Positions 53,214 to 63,271 of a stretch of DNA of 64,000 nt are shown here, piece after piece. Both the position numbers and the translations under genes were made by a program. The notes beneath the pieces are model-generated. The model ran no database searches and had not been told where the DNA came from. It was given only the letters and a program-made list of their open reading frames with translations. The number at the start of each line of letters is the position of its first letter. Position 1 is the stretch's first letter. Source of the DNA: Defluviitaleaceae bacterium (GTDB lineage: Bacteria; Bacillota; Clostridia; Lachnospirales; WQUN01); contig WRDO01000001.1 of the NCBI GenBank assembly GCA_009779755.1, positions 62,001-126,000 of the forward strand, read 5' to 3'.

Positions 53214-55562
53214 TTATTCCATTGAAATTACTTTCAAGCCTTCCATTTGTATGGAGTACAGCTTGTGATATTCGCCTTTTTTGCGCATCAATTCCTCGTG
53301 CGTACCGGTTTCCACGACCTTGCCGTCCAAAATGACCGCCAGATTTTCCGCGTCCTTTAAAGTGGAGAGCCTGTGCGCGATCGCGATCGTGGTGCGGCCG
53401 GTTTGTAATTGGTTGAGCGCGTTTTGTATTTTGCCTTCTGTTTCGGTGTCCATGGCGGCGGTGGCTTCGTCCAAGATTAATATCTTGGGGTTTTGTATGA
53501 TCGTCCGCGCAATGGAAAGGCGTTGCTTTTCGCCGCCGGAAAGGTCTTGGCCGCCCGCGCCCACACGTGTTTCGTAGGCATCGGGGAGGGCGACGATAAA
53601 GTCATGGGCGCTGGCCATCTTCGCCGCCCAAATCACTTCCTCGATTGTGGCGTCGGGGCGCGCGTAGCGGATATTCTCCACGATGGAACCGATAAACAGG
53701 TATATATCCTGCGAAACGATGCCGATGGAGGAGCGTAATTGCGCCAGCGACATATCGCGTACGTTAACGCCGTCCACTTTGATCGTGCCCTCGGTGGTGT
53801 CGTACAAGCGGGCGATCAGGTTCGCCATGGTTGACTTGCCCGTGCCGGTTTTGCCCACGATACCCAACGTCTTGCCGGCGGGTACGTTAAGCGTCATACC
53901 CTTAAGCACCGGGGTCGCCGGGTCGTATTGGAACCATACCTCGTTAAGCTCAATTTCGCCTTTAAGGTCTTTAATAATTATAGGATTTTCGGGTTCCTCG
54001 ATTTCGGCTTTTGTATCGACCACTTCGAATACGCGCTGGGCGGAATCCACGCACCTTGCCCACCAGTTGCTGACGGTGGAAAGGAATTCCAACGGGCCGT
54101 AGAGCATCCCCAAGTACATAAGGAAAGCCATAAGCACACCCAATGAGATTTCGCCGCGGATAACCATCATGCCGCCGAGCGCGGTAACCGCCACCTGCCC
54201 CATAAACATAAACAGGTAAATCATGGGGAAAGCCGTCCAAGCGAGGTTTTGCCCGGCGACGTCCACGGCGGCGTGTTTGTCGCCCATCACGTTAAATCGG
54301 CGCGTTTCCTCCCCTTCGCGGGCGAAGGCTTTGATCACGCGTTGGCCGTTGACCGCGTCGGATACCATATTGTTCATTTGGGAATTAATCGTCCATTGCT
54401 TATGCCATATACGCCCGAAAAGCTGACGCAACATACGGAACATTAACGCTGCGAAAGGGATGATCGTGATGCAAATCAACGCCAGCCGCCATTCCATCCA
54501 AAGCATAACGCCGAAGATACCCAAGAACATAGCGACGTTGATCACGATAAACGGCAAGCCGTCCACGAAGAACCAATAGATATTACGTGCGTCGCGGCTC
54601 ACCCTGTTCATTAACGCGCCCGTACGTTTAGAGGTGTAAAAGGACACGCTCAACCGCTGCATCGCTTCGAAGATACGCATTTGCAAATCGTAGATCATCC
54701 ACGGCATGGTGCGCGCCAAAACATATTGGTACAGGATATTAAAGGACGTGGTGACGATACGCATCGCCATGATGGCCAGCACGATATAACCCACCATCCG
54801 ATACCATTGGCCATCGGGGTGGAGAACCTCGTCGATTAACAGGCGCGTGCTTACGTAAGGCGCCAATATCGAAAGAATGGTGACGGCCAGCATGGTGACG
54901 CTGACGATGGCGACTTTTTTCTTATAATATTTGAAAAAACCCATCAGCCGCATAAAAATTGACATCTTATCGGTGCATTTGGGGCACAGCTTACGCTCGG
55001 GCTCGGGGTAACGCGTACCGCATTTGGGGCAGAAAAGTTCGTCCTGCTCCCTTACTTCCAAGAGCGGGTCGTCGCCTTTTTTTATATTTCGGATGACCTT
55101 TAACAAGCGGTCCACAAAGCCTTGGCAGCCTAAAGAAAAGAGGAGGATCAACGTTTCCTTACCGGAGGCTTTGTTTTTATTGCTTTCTCCGTCGGAATCG
55201 CCTTTTTTATCCGCTTCGGGGTTTTCTTCCTTTTTATCGGGGTCGTTAATCAAGCGGCAGGTGGAAAGGAGCGTTTGCGTGCTTAAGCCGTTAAGATACC
55301 GCAAGGGATGGGTCACCAGTTCCCTTGTGACGTATTCGGAAACGATGCGGCGCGCGCCTTCGATCTTAACGACGCGTTCCTCACCGTACAAGATATATAG
55401 GTTATTTTTATCCACGCTTATGTAAGCGTCGGCGAAGTCCCCGTCCGGCGACATGTCGGTATGGATAGCGAAGAGCAAATCATCCGCCGGCACGCCGTTG
55501 GCGATGAAGGCGTCACGCATGTATGTGGGAATCGCACCCTTTATCGTTGTTTTGTCCCCCAT
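53214..55562 (-). CDS. ABC exporter (fused permease/ATPase) with long N-terminal extension and zinc ribbon
   Basis: Start at MGDKTTIKG (55562) with GGGAGGA about 5 bases upstream. About 782 residues. The N-terminal extension (about 1-190) holds a domain with LYILYGEERVVKIEG, a Lys/Glu/Ser-rich linker (KEENPEADKKGDSDGES) and a zinc ribbon FCPKCGTRYPEPERKLCPKC. Then the six-helix domain (about 210-500) and ATPase domain with Walker A GIVGKTGTGKST, LSGGEKQR and ILILDEATAA. Probably forms a heterodimer with the exporter downstream; first gene of the minus-strand operon exporter-DUF1854-exporter-M42. Confidence 0.9.
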   Translation of the reverse strand: MGDKTTIKGAIPTYMRDAFIANGVPADDLLFAIHTDMSPDGDFADAYISVDKNNLYILYGEERVVKIEGARRIVSEYVTRELVTHPLRYLNGLSTQTLLSTCRLINDPDKKEENPEADKKGDSDGESNKNKASGKETLILLFSLGCQGFVDRLLKVIRNIKKGDDPLLEVREQDELFCPKCGTRYPEPERKLCPKCTDKMSIFMRLMGFFKYYKKKVAIVSVTMLAVTILSILAPYVSTRLLIDEVLHPDGQWYRMVGYIVLAIMAMRIVTTSFNILYQYVLARTMPWMIYDLQMRIFEAMQRLSVSFYTSKRTGALMNRVSRDARNIYWFFVDGLPFIVINVAMFLGIFGVMLWMEWRLALICITIIPFAALMFRMLRQLFGRIWHKQWTINSQMNNMVSDAVNGQRVIKAFAREGEETRRFNVMGDKHAAVDVAGQNLAWTAFPMIYLFMFMGQVAVTALGGMMVIRGEISLGVLMAFLMYLGMLYGPLEFLSTVSNWWARCVDSAQRVFEVVDTKAEIEEPENPIIIKDLKGEIELNEVWFQYDPATPVLKGMTLNVPAGKTLGIVGKTGTGKSTMANLIARLYDTTEGTIKVDGVNVRDMSLAQLRSSIGIVSQDIYLFIGSIVENIRYARPDATIEEVIWAAKMASAHDFIVALPDAYETRVGAGGQDLSGGEKQRLSIARTIIQNPKILILDEATAAMDTETEGKIQNALNQLQTGRTTIAIAHRLSTLKDAENLAVILDGKVVETGTHEELMRKKGEYHKLYSIQMEGLKVISME

Positions 55563-55792
55563 ATGAATCCTCCCGGATGTGCTGCTTAAATTCGTTAAAA
55601 TTACCGTACAGATTTTTACACACCCCACAAGAATAGCACGCTATTTTTACCGTAGCAATGGTAAAAGTCAATTTATACGAAAAGTTTATTGCCATCTGTT
55701 TTATTACACGAAGGATTGTGTAACCATTTTTCCCAAGCCCCATACAATGCAATAGGAAATGTACAATCCCTAACTATTTAAGGAGGTTTACC

Positions 55793-56212
55793 ATGGGACA
55801 CCATCTTGACTGCTTGGTAGAGAGCATGTTCCGTCACATCGGCCAAACAGTGACGATCTTCACCACTTCGGGCGGTTTGTCGGGCAATGGCTTTACGGGC
55901 GTACTCTTGAGCGCGGACTGTAATTGCGTACGTTTGCTTTGCGACATCGGCGCACCCCCGGCTTGCCCCGTAGGCTCAGCATGTTGCGACACCATGACAC
56001 CGATGGGCATCCGCGGGAACGAGGAAGGTTTCTTCTGGGGCAACCCGCTTGGCGCTATTTGTGTTATCCCTGTTTGCAAGACATATTGCACGCGGAAGAG
56101 GAACTCACAAAAAAACTGTGATTTTCAAGTCCTTCTGTTTTGGTGGCGTGAGGGCAAATACCCCCGTCATCGCTTGAACACACGCGGAGGGATTCCTTTC
56201 CGCAACCCTTAA
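55793..56212 (+). pseudogene. Small Cys-rich gene, 3' end apparently replaced by an inserted element
   Basis: ATG with a strong AAGGAGG site. The first 100 or so residues are a coherent Cys-rich protein: an Sm/DUF2642-like strand pattern (HIGQTVTIFTTSGG..FTGVLLSADCNCVRLL) and IPVCK near residue 100. After that the reading frame continues inside the antisense of the recombinase gene with a different composition (KRNSQKNCDFQVLLFWW). The simplest view is that integration near 56085-56110 cut off the native C-terminus. Related proteins I recall are found in spore-formers. It could still be expressed as a chimera. Confidence 0.6.
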
Positions 56213-57728
56213 AATACACGTCGAAAGTAGCTTTATCGTGGATGATTATTTTTTCCAACGTTTCTTTCACGGTTTCGCCGTCGAAGGTTTCCGCTTTTAC
56301 AATGCCGGAAATATGTGTTTTAATGGTGTCAATGAATGTTTCGCGTTCGGTTACCTGTTCAGCGGTTTTGTCCAGTTGTATCAATTGGTTATTTAACACG
56401 GTGATTTGCCCGTCAAGCGGTTTTTTTTGTGTTTGCATTTCTTCCTTTGTTATTTCACCGTCCAATCGCAAATCAATCAGCCGCTTGATACGGTTTTCCA
56501 ATTTCGCAATCTTTTTTTGGATGTTTTCTTGGTCACTTCGGATTTGTTCGGTGTCTAACACACCCATGACAATATTCATTGATTCCTTAATTAATTCGTC
56601 CTTGTATTGCACCATATCGTTAAGAGCGGTAAGGAAGGCTTCTTCAAGTATTTCTTGGCGTACCATTTTAGCGGGGCAACCGCCTTTGGTTTCATCCGCG
56701 CCGTACTTAAACGACTTGGCGCAACGCCAGCGTTTCACCTCTTTTTTATTTTTATCGGAGGTGCGGGTATTACGGTTAATAAATATAGAACCGCACAAAC
56801 CGCACACAAGTTTTCCCGAAAAAGGATAACGCGAAGTATGCCTTGAACCTGATTTTTTATTTGTACTGCGACGCGCCAATTCCTGTTGGGTTTTGTCGAA
56901 GGTGTCGCGGTCGATAATGGGGGGATGCGTATTTTGCCTGACGATATATGTGTCTTTGTTTTTATTACGCTTCGTATCTTGCGATAGATAATTCGGGGTA
57001 TGGAACTTCCCTTGCGTTAAATCACCCGCATATTTTTCATTCGATAAAATGCGTTGAACGGAAGTAGCGTCCCATGTTTGTTTTCCGTACCCGGTTTGGA
57101 TATGCTCAGCTTCTAATTCCCTTGCGATGGCGGTTAAACCTTTTCCTTCAACCAAATACTTTTTGAAAATAATACGCACGGATTCAGCTTCGCTTTTGTT
57201 GATAATTAATTTTGCGTTGCGCCCTTTTCCTTCCCGGTCATACCCAAGCATTTTTTGCCCGAAGATAACGCCGTTTTCCATGCTTCGCTTGTGCCCGAAT
57301 TTTACGCGTTCGGAAGTGCGGCGGCTTTCGTCTTGCGCTATACTGGCCATGATGGCCAATCGGAGTTCACCGTCGCCATCGCGGGAATCAATGTTGTCTG
57401 ACGTAAAAATAACGCTTATGCCAATTTCCTTTAGTGCTCGCGTATGTTGCAAGGTATCGACCGTATTGCGGGCGAAGCGGCTGACTTCCTTCGTCAGGAT
57501 AATATCGAAAAGCCCTTTGTGTGCGTCTGTTATCATCTTATTAAAATTTACCCGCTTTTTAGTTGATGTACCCGACAAGCCTTCGTCAATGTATAAAGGG
57601 ACGTATTCCCATTCCGGTTGTTCGTTGATGCGTGATATGAAGTATTTTTCCTGATTCGCCAATGAATTGAGTTGGTCATCCTTGTCGGTGGATACACGAC
57701 AATATGCGGTCACGCGAAGTTTGTCCAT
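56064..57728 (-). CDS. Large serine recombinase/integrase
   Basis: Start at MDKLRVTAYCRVS (57728) with GGGAG about 8 bases upstream. About 554 residues: resolvase catalytic domain with the nucleophile Ser in CRVSTDKDDQ (about Ser11), recombinase domain (about 170-280), zinc ribbon CGLCGSIF..RCAKSF (about 315-360), coiled-coil region (about 390-460, ENIQKKIAKLENRIKRLIDLR) and a C-terminal segment. The final residues (SSSACNMSCKQG) are encoded by what looks like host DNA, as expected when an integrase gene lies at the element's end. Members of this type mobilise integrative elements. Confidence 0.94.
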   Translation of the reverse strand: MDKLRVTAYCRVSTDKDDQLNSLANQEKYFISRINEQPEWEYVPLYIDEGLSGTSTKKRVNFNKMITDAHKGLFDIILTKEVSRFARNTVDTLQHTRALKEIGISVIFTSDNIDSRDGDGELRLAIMASIAQDESRRTSERVKFGHKRSMENGVIFGQKMLGYDREGKGRNAKLIINKSEAESVRIIFKKYLVEGKGLTAIARELEAEHIQTGYGKQTWDATSVQRILSNEKYAGDLTQGKFHTPNYLSQDTKRNKNKDTYIVRQNTHPPIIDRDTFDKTQQELARRSTNKKSGSRHTSRYPFSGKLVCGLCGSIFINRNTRTSDKNKKEVKRWRCAKSFKYGADETKGGCPAKMVRQEILEEAFLTALNDMVQYKDELIKESMNIVMGVLDTEQIRSDQENIQKKIAKLENRIKRLIDLRLDGEITKEEMQTQKKPLDGQITVLNNQLIQLDKTAEQVTERETFIDTIKTHISGIVKAETFDGETVKETLEKIIIHDKATFDVYFKGCGKESLRVCSSDDGGICPHATKTEGLENHSFFVSSSSACNMSCKQG

Positions 57729-57821
57729 TTTTTTTCTCCCTTCTATTAACCAGGGTAATATTTTTGCCAACGTAGTTTACACTTAAGATGCGGCTTGTTA
57801 AAGTAAACCTCAAATTAATAA

Positions 57822-58100
57822 TTATTTTATCGGCGGTTTTTTCTTTTCCGCGCAATCCTTGATAGCCTGTTCCATTTGTTTTTGTGTCAGTAATTGCCGG
57901 GTATATAGGCTTTTAATAATGCCTATAATTATGGTTTTTTGTAACGCTTCGTGTTCCATTTCCGTCACCGTCGCTAAACCGTTATGGTTTACAGTATTCG
58001 GGTGGTGTTCGTTCGCGTTACAGGGTAAAGCATGTTTCCTTTTTCCAAATACTTGGTTGCCGGTTGTTTCGTAATGTACACCTTTAAAATGAATGTGCAT
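57822..58100 (-). CDS. Small accessory protein of the inserted element
   Basis: Start at MHIHFKGVH (58100), with GGAGG 5 bases upstream. About 92 residues: a short N-terminal part with HYETTGNQVFGKRKHALPCNA and a helical C-terminus (ALQKTIIIGIIKSLYTRQLL..QMEQAIKDCAEK). Similar small proteins commonly precede serine recombinase genes in clostridial elements, in my recollection, and may act as directionality or helper factors. That role is a guess. Confidence 0.65.
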   Translation of the reverse strand: MHIHFKGVHYETTGNQVFGKRKHALPCNANEHHPNTVNHNGLATVTEMEHEALQKTIIIGIIKSLYTRQLLTQKQMEQAIKDCAEKKKPPIK

Positions 58101-58238
58101 ACGTACCTCCAATAGTGTTTGAAGGTTATTGGAGTAAGCACACTTGATGACGGTTGGGTCGTGAGGGAAAATACAACCCATTGTGCCAAACAACGCCATA
58201 TGCTACATTTTATTAACACAATTTTCTGGAGGTGTATT

Positions 58239-59465
58239 TTGCACCCATACCAAATAATGCCGCCGTTATCGCCGAAGGAATACAACGCCCTTAAAGCGGA
58301 CATCAAAGCCAACGGCGTTTTGGTTGCCATCGAGTTTGACGAGCATGGAAATGTGTTGGACGGACACCATAGACTAAAAGCGTGTCAAGAACTGGGAATC
58401 GTTGATTATCCGCGTGTAGTTCGCGCCGGGTTAAACGAAGAGGAAAAACTCGCCCACGCGCAAGCGGTTAATATGATGCGTCGCCAACTGTCGCAAAAAC
58501 AACGCCGCATTTTTATCGGCGAGCAATTAAAGAAAACACCCGAATATTCCAATCTATTTATAGCGAAGATGTTGGGCGTTACGGACAAAACCGTAAATAC
58601 TGTGCGTCGTAAAATGGAAGCAAATTCAGAGATTCCGAAAATCGACGAACGCCGAAGCGCGGACGGAACCTCACGCGGTCGCCCGGTATCTGTGTATAAC
58701 CCCAACGAAAAAGCCAAACGAATACTCACCCAACCGCAAGTAGTGGAACGTATGCAAAAAGAAGATTGGAGCAACCCCGCATACACCAGAGCCAAGATAA
58801 ACCAAGAAAGCAAGGCCATAAGGAAGAATGTTGCAATCCCATTGTCTGAAGCAGATTGCAAACTTTTATGTGCCGATATCCAAGGGGGTTTGCCCGAAAT
58901 ACCCGATGAAAGCGTAGACGTAATCATCACCGACCCACCCTATGCTCTTAAATACATACCCCTCTACCGCCATCTTTCCCATTTGGCTGCTCGCGTGTTA
59001 AAACCCGGCGGTTCGCTATTATGTATGGGTGGCGGTGCGCACTTCCCCAAAGTGGTGGAAACCTTAAACGATTCAGCCTTGTTATTTCATTGGATGTTAT
59101 GCTTTATTACGACACGGACGGCTGCACCTCTGCACTGGCTGAAGGTTTCATCTCATATCAAACCTATATTTTGGTTGACGAAGGGGAGATATAACGGCGA
59201 TTTGGTAAGTGACCTTATCCACGCGCCGCCGATGAAAGACGACAAGGACTACCACGAATGGGGGCAAAGCGTGGAAGCCTTCACCCAATTGGTGGAGCGA
59301 TTCACCGACCCGGGGCAGGTCATCCTCGACCCTTTCGTGGGCGGGGGGACGACCGCGGTAGCGGCAATAAATAAATCGCGTCGTTTTATCGGCGCGGATA
59401 TTGACCAAAAGTGTATTGAAATAACGCGCAACAGAATATATAACTTATCCCCAAAAAGTTCATAA
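58239..59465 (+). CDS. ParB-like nuclease domain fused to DNA methyltransferase; TTG start
   Basis: Start assigned to TTG 58239 (LHPYQIMPP), because GGAGG lies 6 bases upstream; the ORF-track ATG has no site. About 408 residues. N-terminal ParB/sulfiredoxin-type domain (about 1-75, GNVLDGHHRLKACQELG), an HTH region (about 105-130, NLFIAKMLGVTDKTVNTVRRK), then an adenine- or cytosine-N4 methyltransferase with DPPY (about 229-232, in TDPPYALKY) followed by DPFVGGGTT (about 365). The motif order points to a beta-class enzyme. No restriction partner is visible. Such fusions are typical of phages and integrative elements. Confidence 0.88.
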   Translation: MHPYQIMPPLSPKEYNALKADIKANGVLVAIEFDEHGNVLDGHHRLKACQELGIVDYPRVVRAGLNEEEKLAHAQAVNMMRRQLSQKQRRIFIGEQLKKTPEYSNLFIAKMLGVTDKTVNTVRRKMEANSEIPKIDERRSADGTSRGRPVSVYNPNEKAKRILTQPQVVERMQKEDWSNPAYTRAKINQESKAIRKNVAIPLSEADCKLLCADIQGGLPEIPDESVDVIITDPPYALKYIPLYRHLSHLAARVLKPGGSLLCMGGGAHFPKVVETLNDSALLFHWMLCFITTRTAAPLHWLKVSSHIKPIFWLTKGRYNGDLVSDLIHAPPMKDDKDYHEWGQSVEAFTQLVERFTDPGQVILDPFVGGGTTAVAAINKSRRFIGADIDQKCIEITRNRIYNLSPKSS

Positions 59466-59531
59466 AAATATTTTTACGAACAAACCAAATGTATTTATTA
59501 TTCTGTCTTTACGTTCTTTATACTTTCATAA

Positions 59532-60197
<666 letters not shown>

Positions 60198-60211
60198 AGG
60201 CTTGCATATTG

Positions 60212-60416
60212 TGTAGGTTTTGACAGTTCGTAGGTTAATATTGGTACTGTACCAGTATGAAGTAATACCTGTCAACGAAAATATTGAAAAATACTTTGTT
60301 ATTATCATATGAACAATAAAAAACGAACAAAAACCATCCAATATATTCCATATATAGCAAATAGAAAAATATTTGGGAGGGTTTATTATTTTTTGATACT
60401 TCTGTCAAAACCTACA
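60212..60416. repeat. 15-bp inverted repeat pair around the intergenic region after the resolvase
   Basis: TGTAGGTTTTGACAG (60212-60226) recurs exactly inverted at 60402-60416, with a third CTGTCAA between (about 60269) and a small palindrome GGTACTGTACC near 60243. The right copy sits in its own dyad (ACTTCTGT/ACAGAAGT). The 254-base gap between the resolvase and the next gene holds only this AT-rich sequence; it may be a res/inversion site or a MITE-like insertion. Confidence 0.6.
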
Positions 60417-60450
60417 GAAGTTGCAAGTATATGATTGTTGGGAGGTATAT

Positions 60451-62637
60451 ATGTTTTGTTCAAAATGCGGAACAAAATATCCTGAATTGGAAGGTGCAAA
60501 ATTTTGTTCGGGTTGCGGTGCGATTAAAGTGGTTGATACGGCAAACGTTGAACCGACATTAACAATAAAAACCCTTGATGAACATTCTGTAATTGAATCT
60601 ACTACAATGTTTATTTCTAAACCTACCCTTGAACCACAATCTACAGACGTTGATTCTATGTATAAACGTGCATTACTGCTCATGGAAAATAAAGATTTTA
60701 ACAAAGCCAGCCAATTATTTGACCAAGTACTTAATTTGCAACCGGAAAATGCCCGAGCATATATCGGACAATTACTTGCAGAACAAAGGTTAACAAATGA
60801 AGAACAACTAGCCGAACATATCAATCATTGGCAAGATAATTCATTGTTCCAGCGTGCCGTTCGATTTGCTGACGATACTTACAAAGCCATACTGGAAGAA
60901 TACGCCGAAACCGCACATGTTAACCTAATTATACATAAAGCCAAAGAAATGTTTTTAACCGCTGTCAATCCTTCAGCGATAATTATGTTGCTCGAACCCC
61001 TTCGTGGGAATGAAACAGCCGAAAAATTATTGGCATTGTGCAAAACGCGTGATAATAATTTAATGCAAATGTATATACAGCAATTGTTGGACACATCGAA
61101 ATGCAAATCATTAGATGGGTTGGCGCAATGTACAAGCGGGTGGGAAACAACTCCCCTGTTTAATCAAATAATGCACATTGCTGACATCGAAATGAAGCAA
61201 AAACTGACCGCTATTGTCAACGAAGTAAATAAATTAAATAATGAACGGCTAGCACAAGATACCGTCACACGAAATATATTAATTGCTAAAAATGAATCAA
61301 CGAGAAAAAAAAGAAACCTGATAATCACGATTGTCACTCCAATCATAATTATTATTGGTTTGGTGATTTGGATAGTTATACCCCAGCAGCACGAACGCCG
61401 CCACGAAAGTGCCGCCCAATATCTTGACCTTTATCGGGAGGCATTTCGCCAAGGCGATTATGACCTTGCAAGGCGAATGTATAATGATTATTTACGAAAC
61501 CATCTTTCCGGACCGGATTGGTACGAACGGTCTCAATCAATAGCATATCTTGGAGAGTTCGTATGGCGTGGAAGCCCTACATCCCGTGAAAACTTAACTA
61601 ATAGTTTAATGACGCAACTTGATGACCGAATAAACAATGCCTTAATAGCTGAGCGTGCATTATCACACGCAGCTTCAGGTGATTGGGAAATGGGATTCAA
61701 CCTGTTAGCCAGCGAAAGAATTACGACAACTTATATTCCCGAAAGAATAATAAAAGAACTATTTACATTTTTTCTGGAATCCATTAACCCCAAGCAATTA
61801 CATATTTTGCCAAAGGATTCATCTTGGATACAAGCATCATACTTTGATTTTCATAATTCTTCATTGTATTGGTTAAATCAAGATGGTACGGTGGATACGT
61901 TCAACGGAAGAAATGATATACGTTCTTTATCGAATATTATACGCATCGAAATGATTGGCGACCCCAATGATTTTTTCTTTATATATGCGGCACTGGATAA
62001 TAATAATGTACTGCTCGTTGAAGATTATCGAGAAACATACACAATATATGATGTATTGGATTTTGACATAAACAGGAATCTTGTTGTTGTTATTCACAGG
62101 AACGGTACAGTGAGTTATCAACAGTTGAATCAGCACCATGAATATAGCCTCGATAATGTTAGTCAATGGAATAATATAGAAATGGTTTGGATTGCAACAG
62201 AATTCCTACGGAGGGACACACACTTTACGTACCCAAATCAACCTGGCCAAAATCGACGTGAAGAACACCGCAACCAAGGTGTTAATAGAGTGGATACTCA
62301 TGTAACTTTTCTAGTTGCAAGAACGCGTACTGGAGAAATATTAAATTCCGGTCAAAATCGTATTATGTATACTGACCAACGACGGGTTGATGTCGGCGGT
62401 CGCGGTGGTACTATATGGTTAAATATAGATAGGGCATTCGTAAGATTTGAACCGGCACCTACCCCATTTCATCTTATGGTTGAGCGACCCATACAACCAT
62501 CAATCAACATCCGAACACGAAATTGGAATTCCCCTATCATAATTACACGCCCTTTTGATGGACAATGGCTTGTTGAACAATTTGGTGGCAATGACGAGGA
62601 TTATTTTGATTATTGGAATTATGACGATTCGTATTAA
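60451..62637 (+). CDS. Zinc-ribbon/TPR membrane protein with large C-terminal domain
   Basis: Start at MFCSKCGTKYP (60451), 6 bases after GGGAGG. About 728 residues, AT-rich. N-terminal zinc ribbon CSKCGTKYP..FCSGCG (about 3-24), a TPR-like pair (about 60-110, ALLLMENKDFNKASQLFDQVLNLQPENARAYIG), a helical region with a coiled-coil end, one membrane helix (about 285-308, LIITIVTPIIIIIGLVIWIVI), then some 420 residues outside: a helical repeat part and a beta-rich region with recurring FDFHNSSLYWLNQDGTVDTF-like strands, perhaps propeller-like. No family recognised. The intracellular half is paralogous to the gene at 63272. Confidence 0.75.
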   Translation: MFCSKCGTKYPELEGAKFCSGCGAIKVVDTANVEPTLTIKTLDEHSVIESTTMFISKPTLEPQSTDVDSMYKRALLLMENKDFNKASQLFDQVLNLQPENARAYIGQLLAEQRLTNEEQLAEHINHWQDNSLFQRAVRFADDTYKAILEEYAETAHVNLIIHKAKEMFLTAVNPSAIIMLLEPLRGNETAEKLLALCKTRDNNLMQMYIQQLLDTSKCKSLDGLAQCTSGWETTPLFNQIMHIADIEMKQKLTAIVNEVNKLNNERLAQDTVTRNILIAKNESTRKKRNLIITIVTPIIIIIGLVIWIVIPQQHERRHESAAQYLDLYREAFRQGDYDLARRMYNDYLRNHLSGPDWYERSQSIAYLGEFVWRGSPTSRENLTNSLMTQLDDRINNALIAERALSHAASGDWEMGFNLLASERITTTYIPERIIKELFTFFLESINPKQLHILPKDSSWIQASYFDFHNSSLYWLNQDGTVDTFNGRNDIRSLSNIIRIEMIGDPNDFFFIYAALDNNNVLLVEDYRETYTIYDVLDFDINRNLVVVIHRNGTVSYQQLNQHHEYSLDNVSQWNNIEMVWIATEFLRRDTHFTYPNQPGQNRREEHRNQGVNRVDTHVTFLVARTRTGEILNSGQNRIMYTDQRRVDVGGRGGTIWLNIDRAFVRFEPAPTPFHLMVERPIQPSINIRTRNWNSPIIITRPFDGQWLVEQFGGNDEDYFDYWNYDDSY

Positions 62638-62668
62638 TTTAAAATAAATTAATAAGGGAGAGATTTAC

Positions 62669-63208
62669 ATGTCATCAATTGCCAAAAGAACATGGCTATG
62701 TGCGTGTGGCGTTAAAAATGATGGTGCCTTAAGAAATTGTGCAAATTGCGATTTGGAAAAACAACGTTTGCTGAGTATAGTTCCGGGTGCTGAAACGACG
62801 GAGGAACAAACCATTCCGTCAGTACCACCACCAATATCAATACCAACGCCGATACCCCAAACACCTCCCCAAGCAAACCCCGTGCAGTTGGTTCAACCGT
62901 ATGCTTCTTCTCCGGCATATACCCCCCCTCCGTCCCCTTATGCAGTCCCGTCGCCAAACCCACAATATATTCATGTTGCTCAACCCCATGTGAAATCTAA
63001 AGTAGGGCGAAATATTTTTTTATTCTTGCTTGTCGCTGTAGCTGCATTATTAGGTATGAGTGCATTGGGTGTATTTTGCATTGGTGAAACGCTGGGTATT
63101 ACACCCGATTGCGGCAACCCAATATGCAGAAACAGTTCCACCATATTTACCAATTTTTGTTCGCGGTGTGGTGACGCGATTCAACGTATAGATGGAATTT
63201 TCCGCTAA
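62669..63208 (+). CDS. Proline-rich zinc-ribbon protein with single membrane span
   Basis: 179 residues, good GGGAGAG site. N-terminal zinc ribbon of the RanBP2-like spacing (WLCACGVKNDGALRNCANC, about 10-28), a long Pro-rich linker (about 55-105, PPPISIPTPIPQTPPQ), a membrane helix (about 113-135), and a second short Cys-containing end (CGNPICRNSSTIFTNFCSRCG). It sits between two TPR/zinc-ribbon paralogues, 31 bases after the first. Function unknown. Confidence 0.7.
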   Translation: MSSIAKRTWLCACGVKNDGALRNCANCDLEKQRLLSIVPGAETTEEQTIPSVPPPISIPTPIPQTPPQANPVQLVQPYASSPAYTPPPSPYAVPSPNPQYIHVAQPHVKSKVGRNIFLFLLVAVAALLGMSALGVFCIGETLGITPDCGNPICRNSSTIFTNFCSRCGDAIQRIDGIFR

Positions 63209-63271
63209 AACAAACGCATTTCACATACCATGCGGAATATCACACGGTAAATACAGAAAGCGGGAGTTAAT

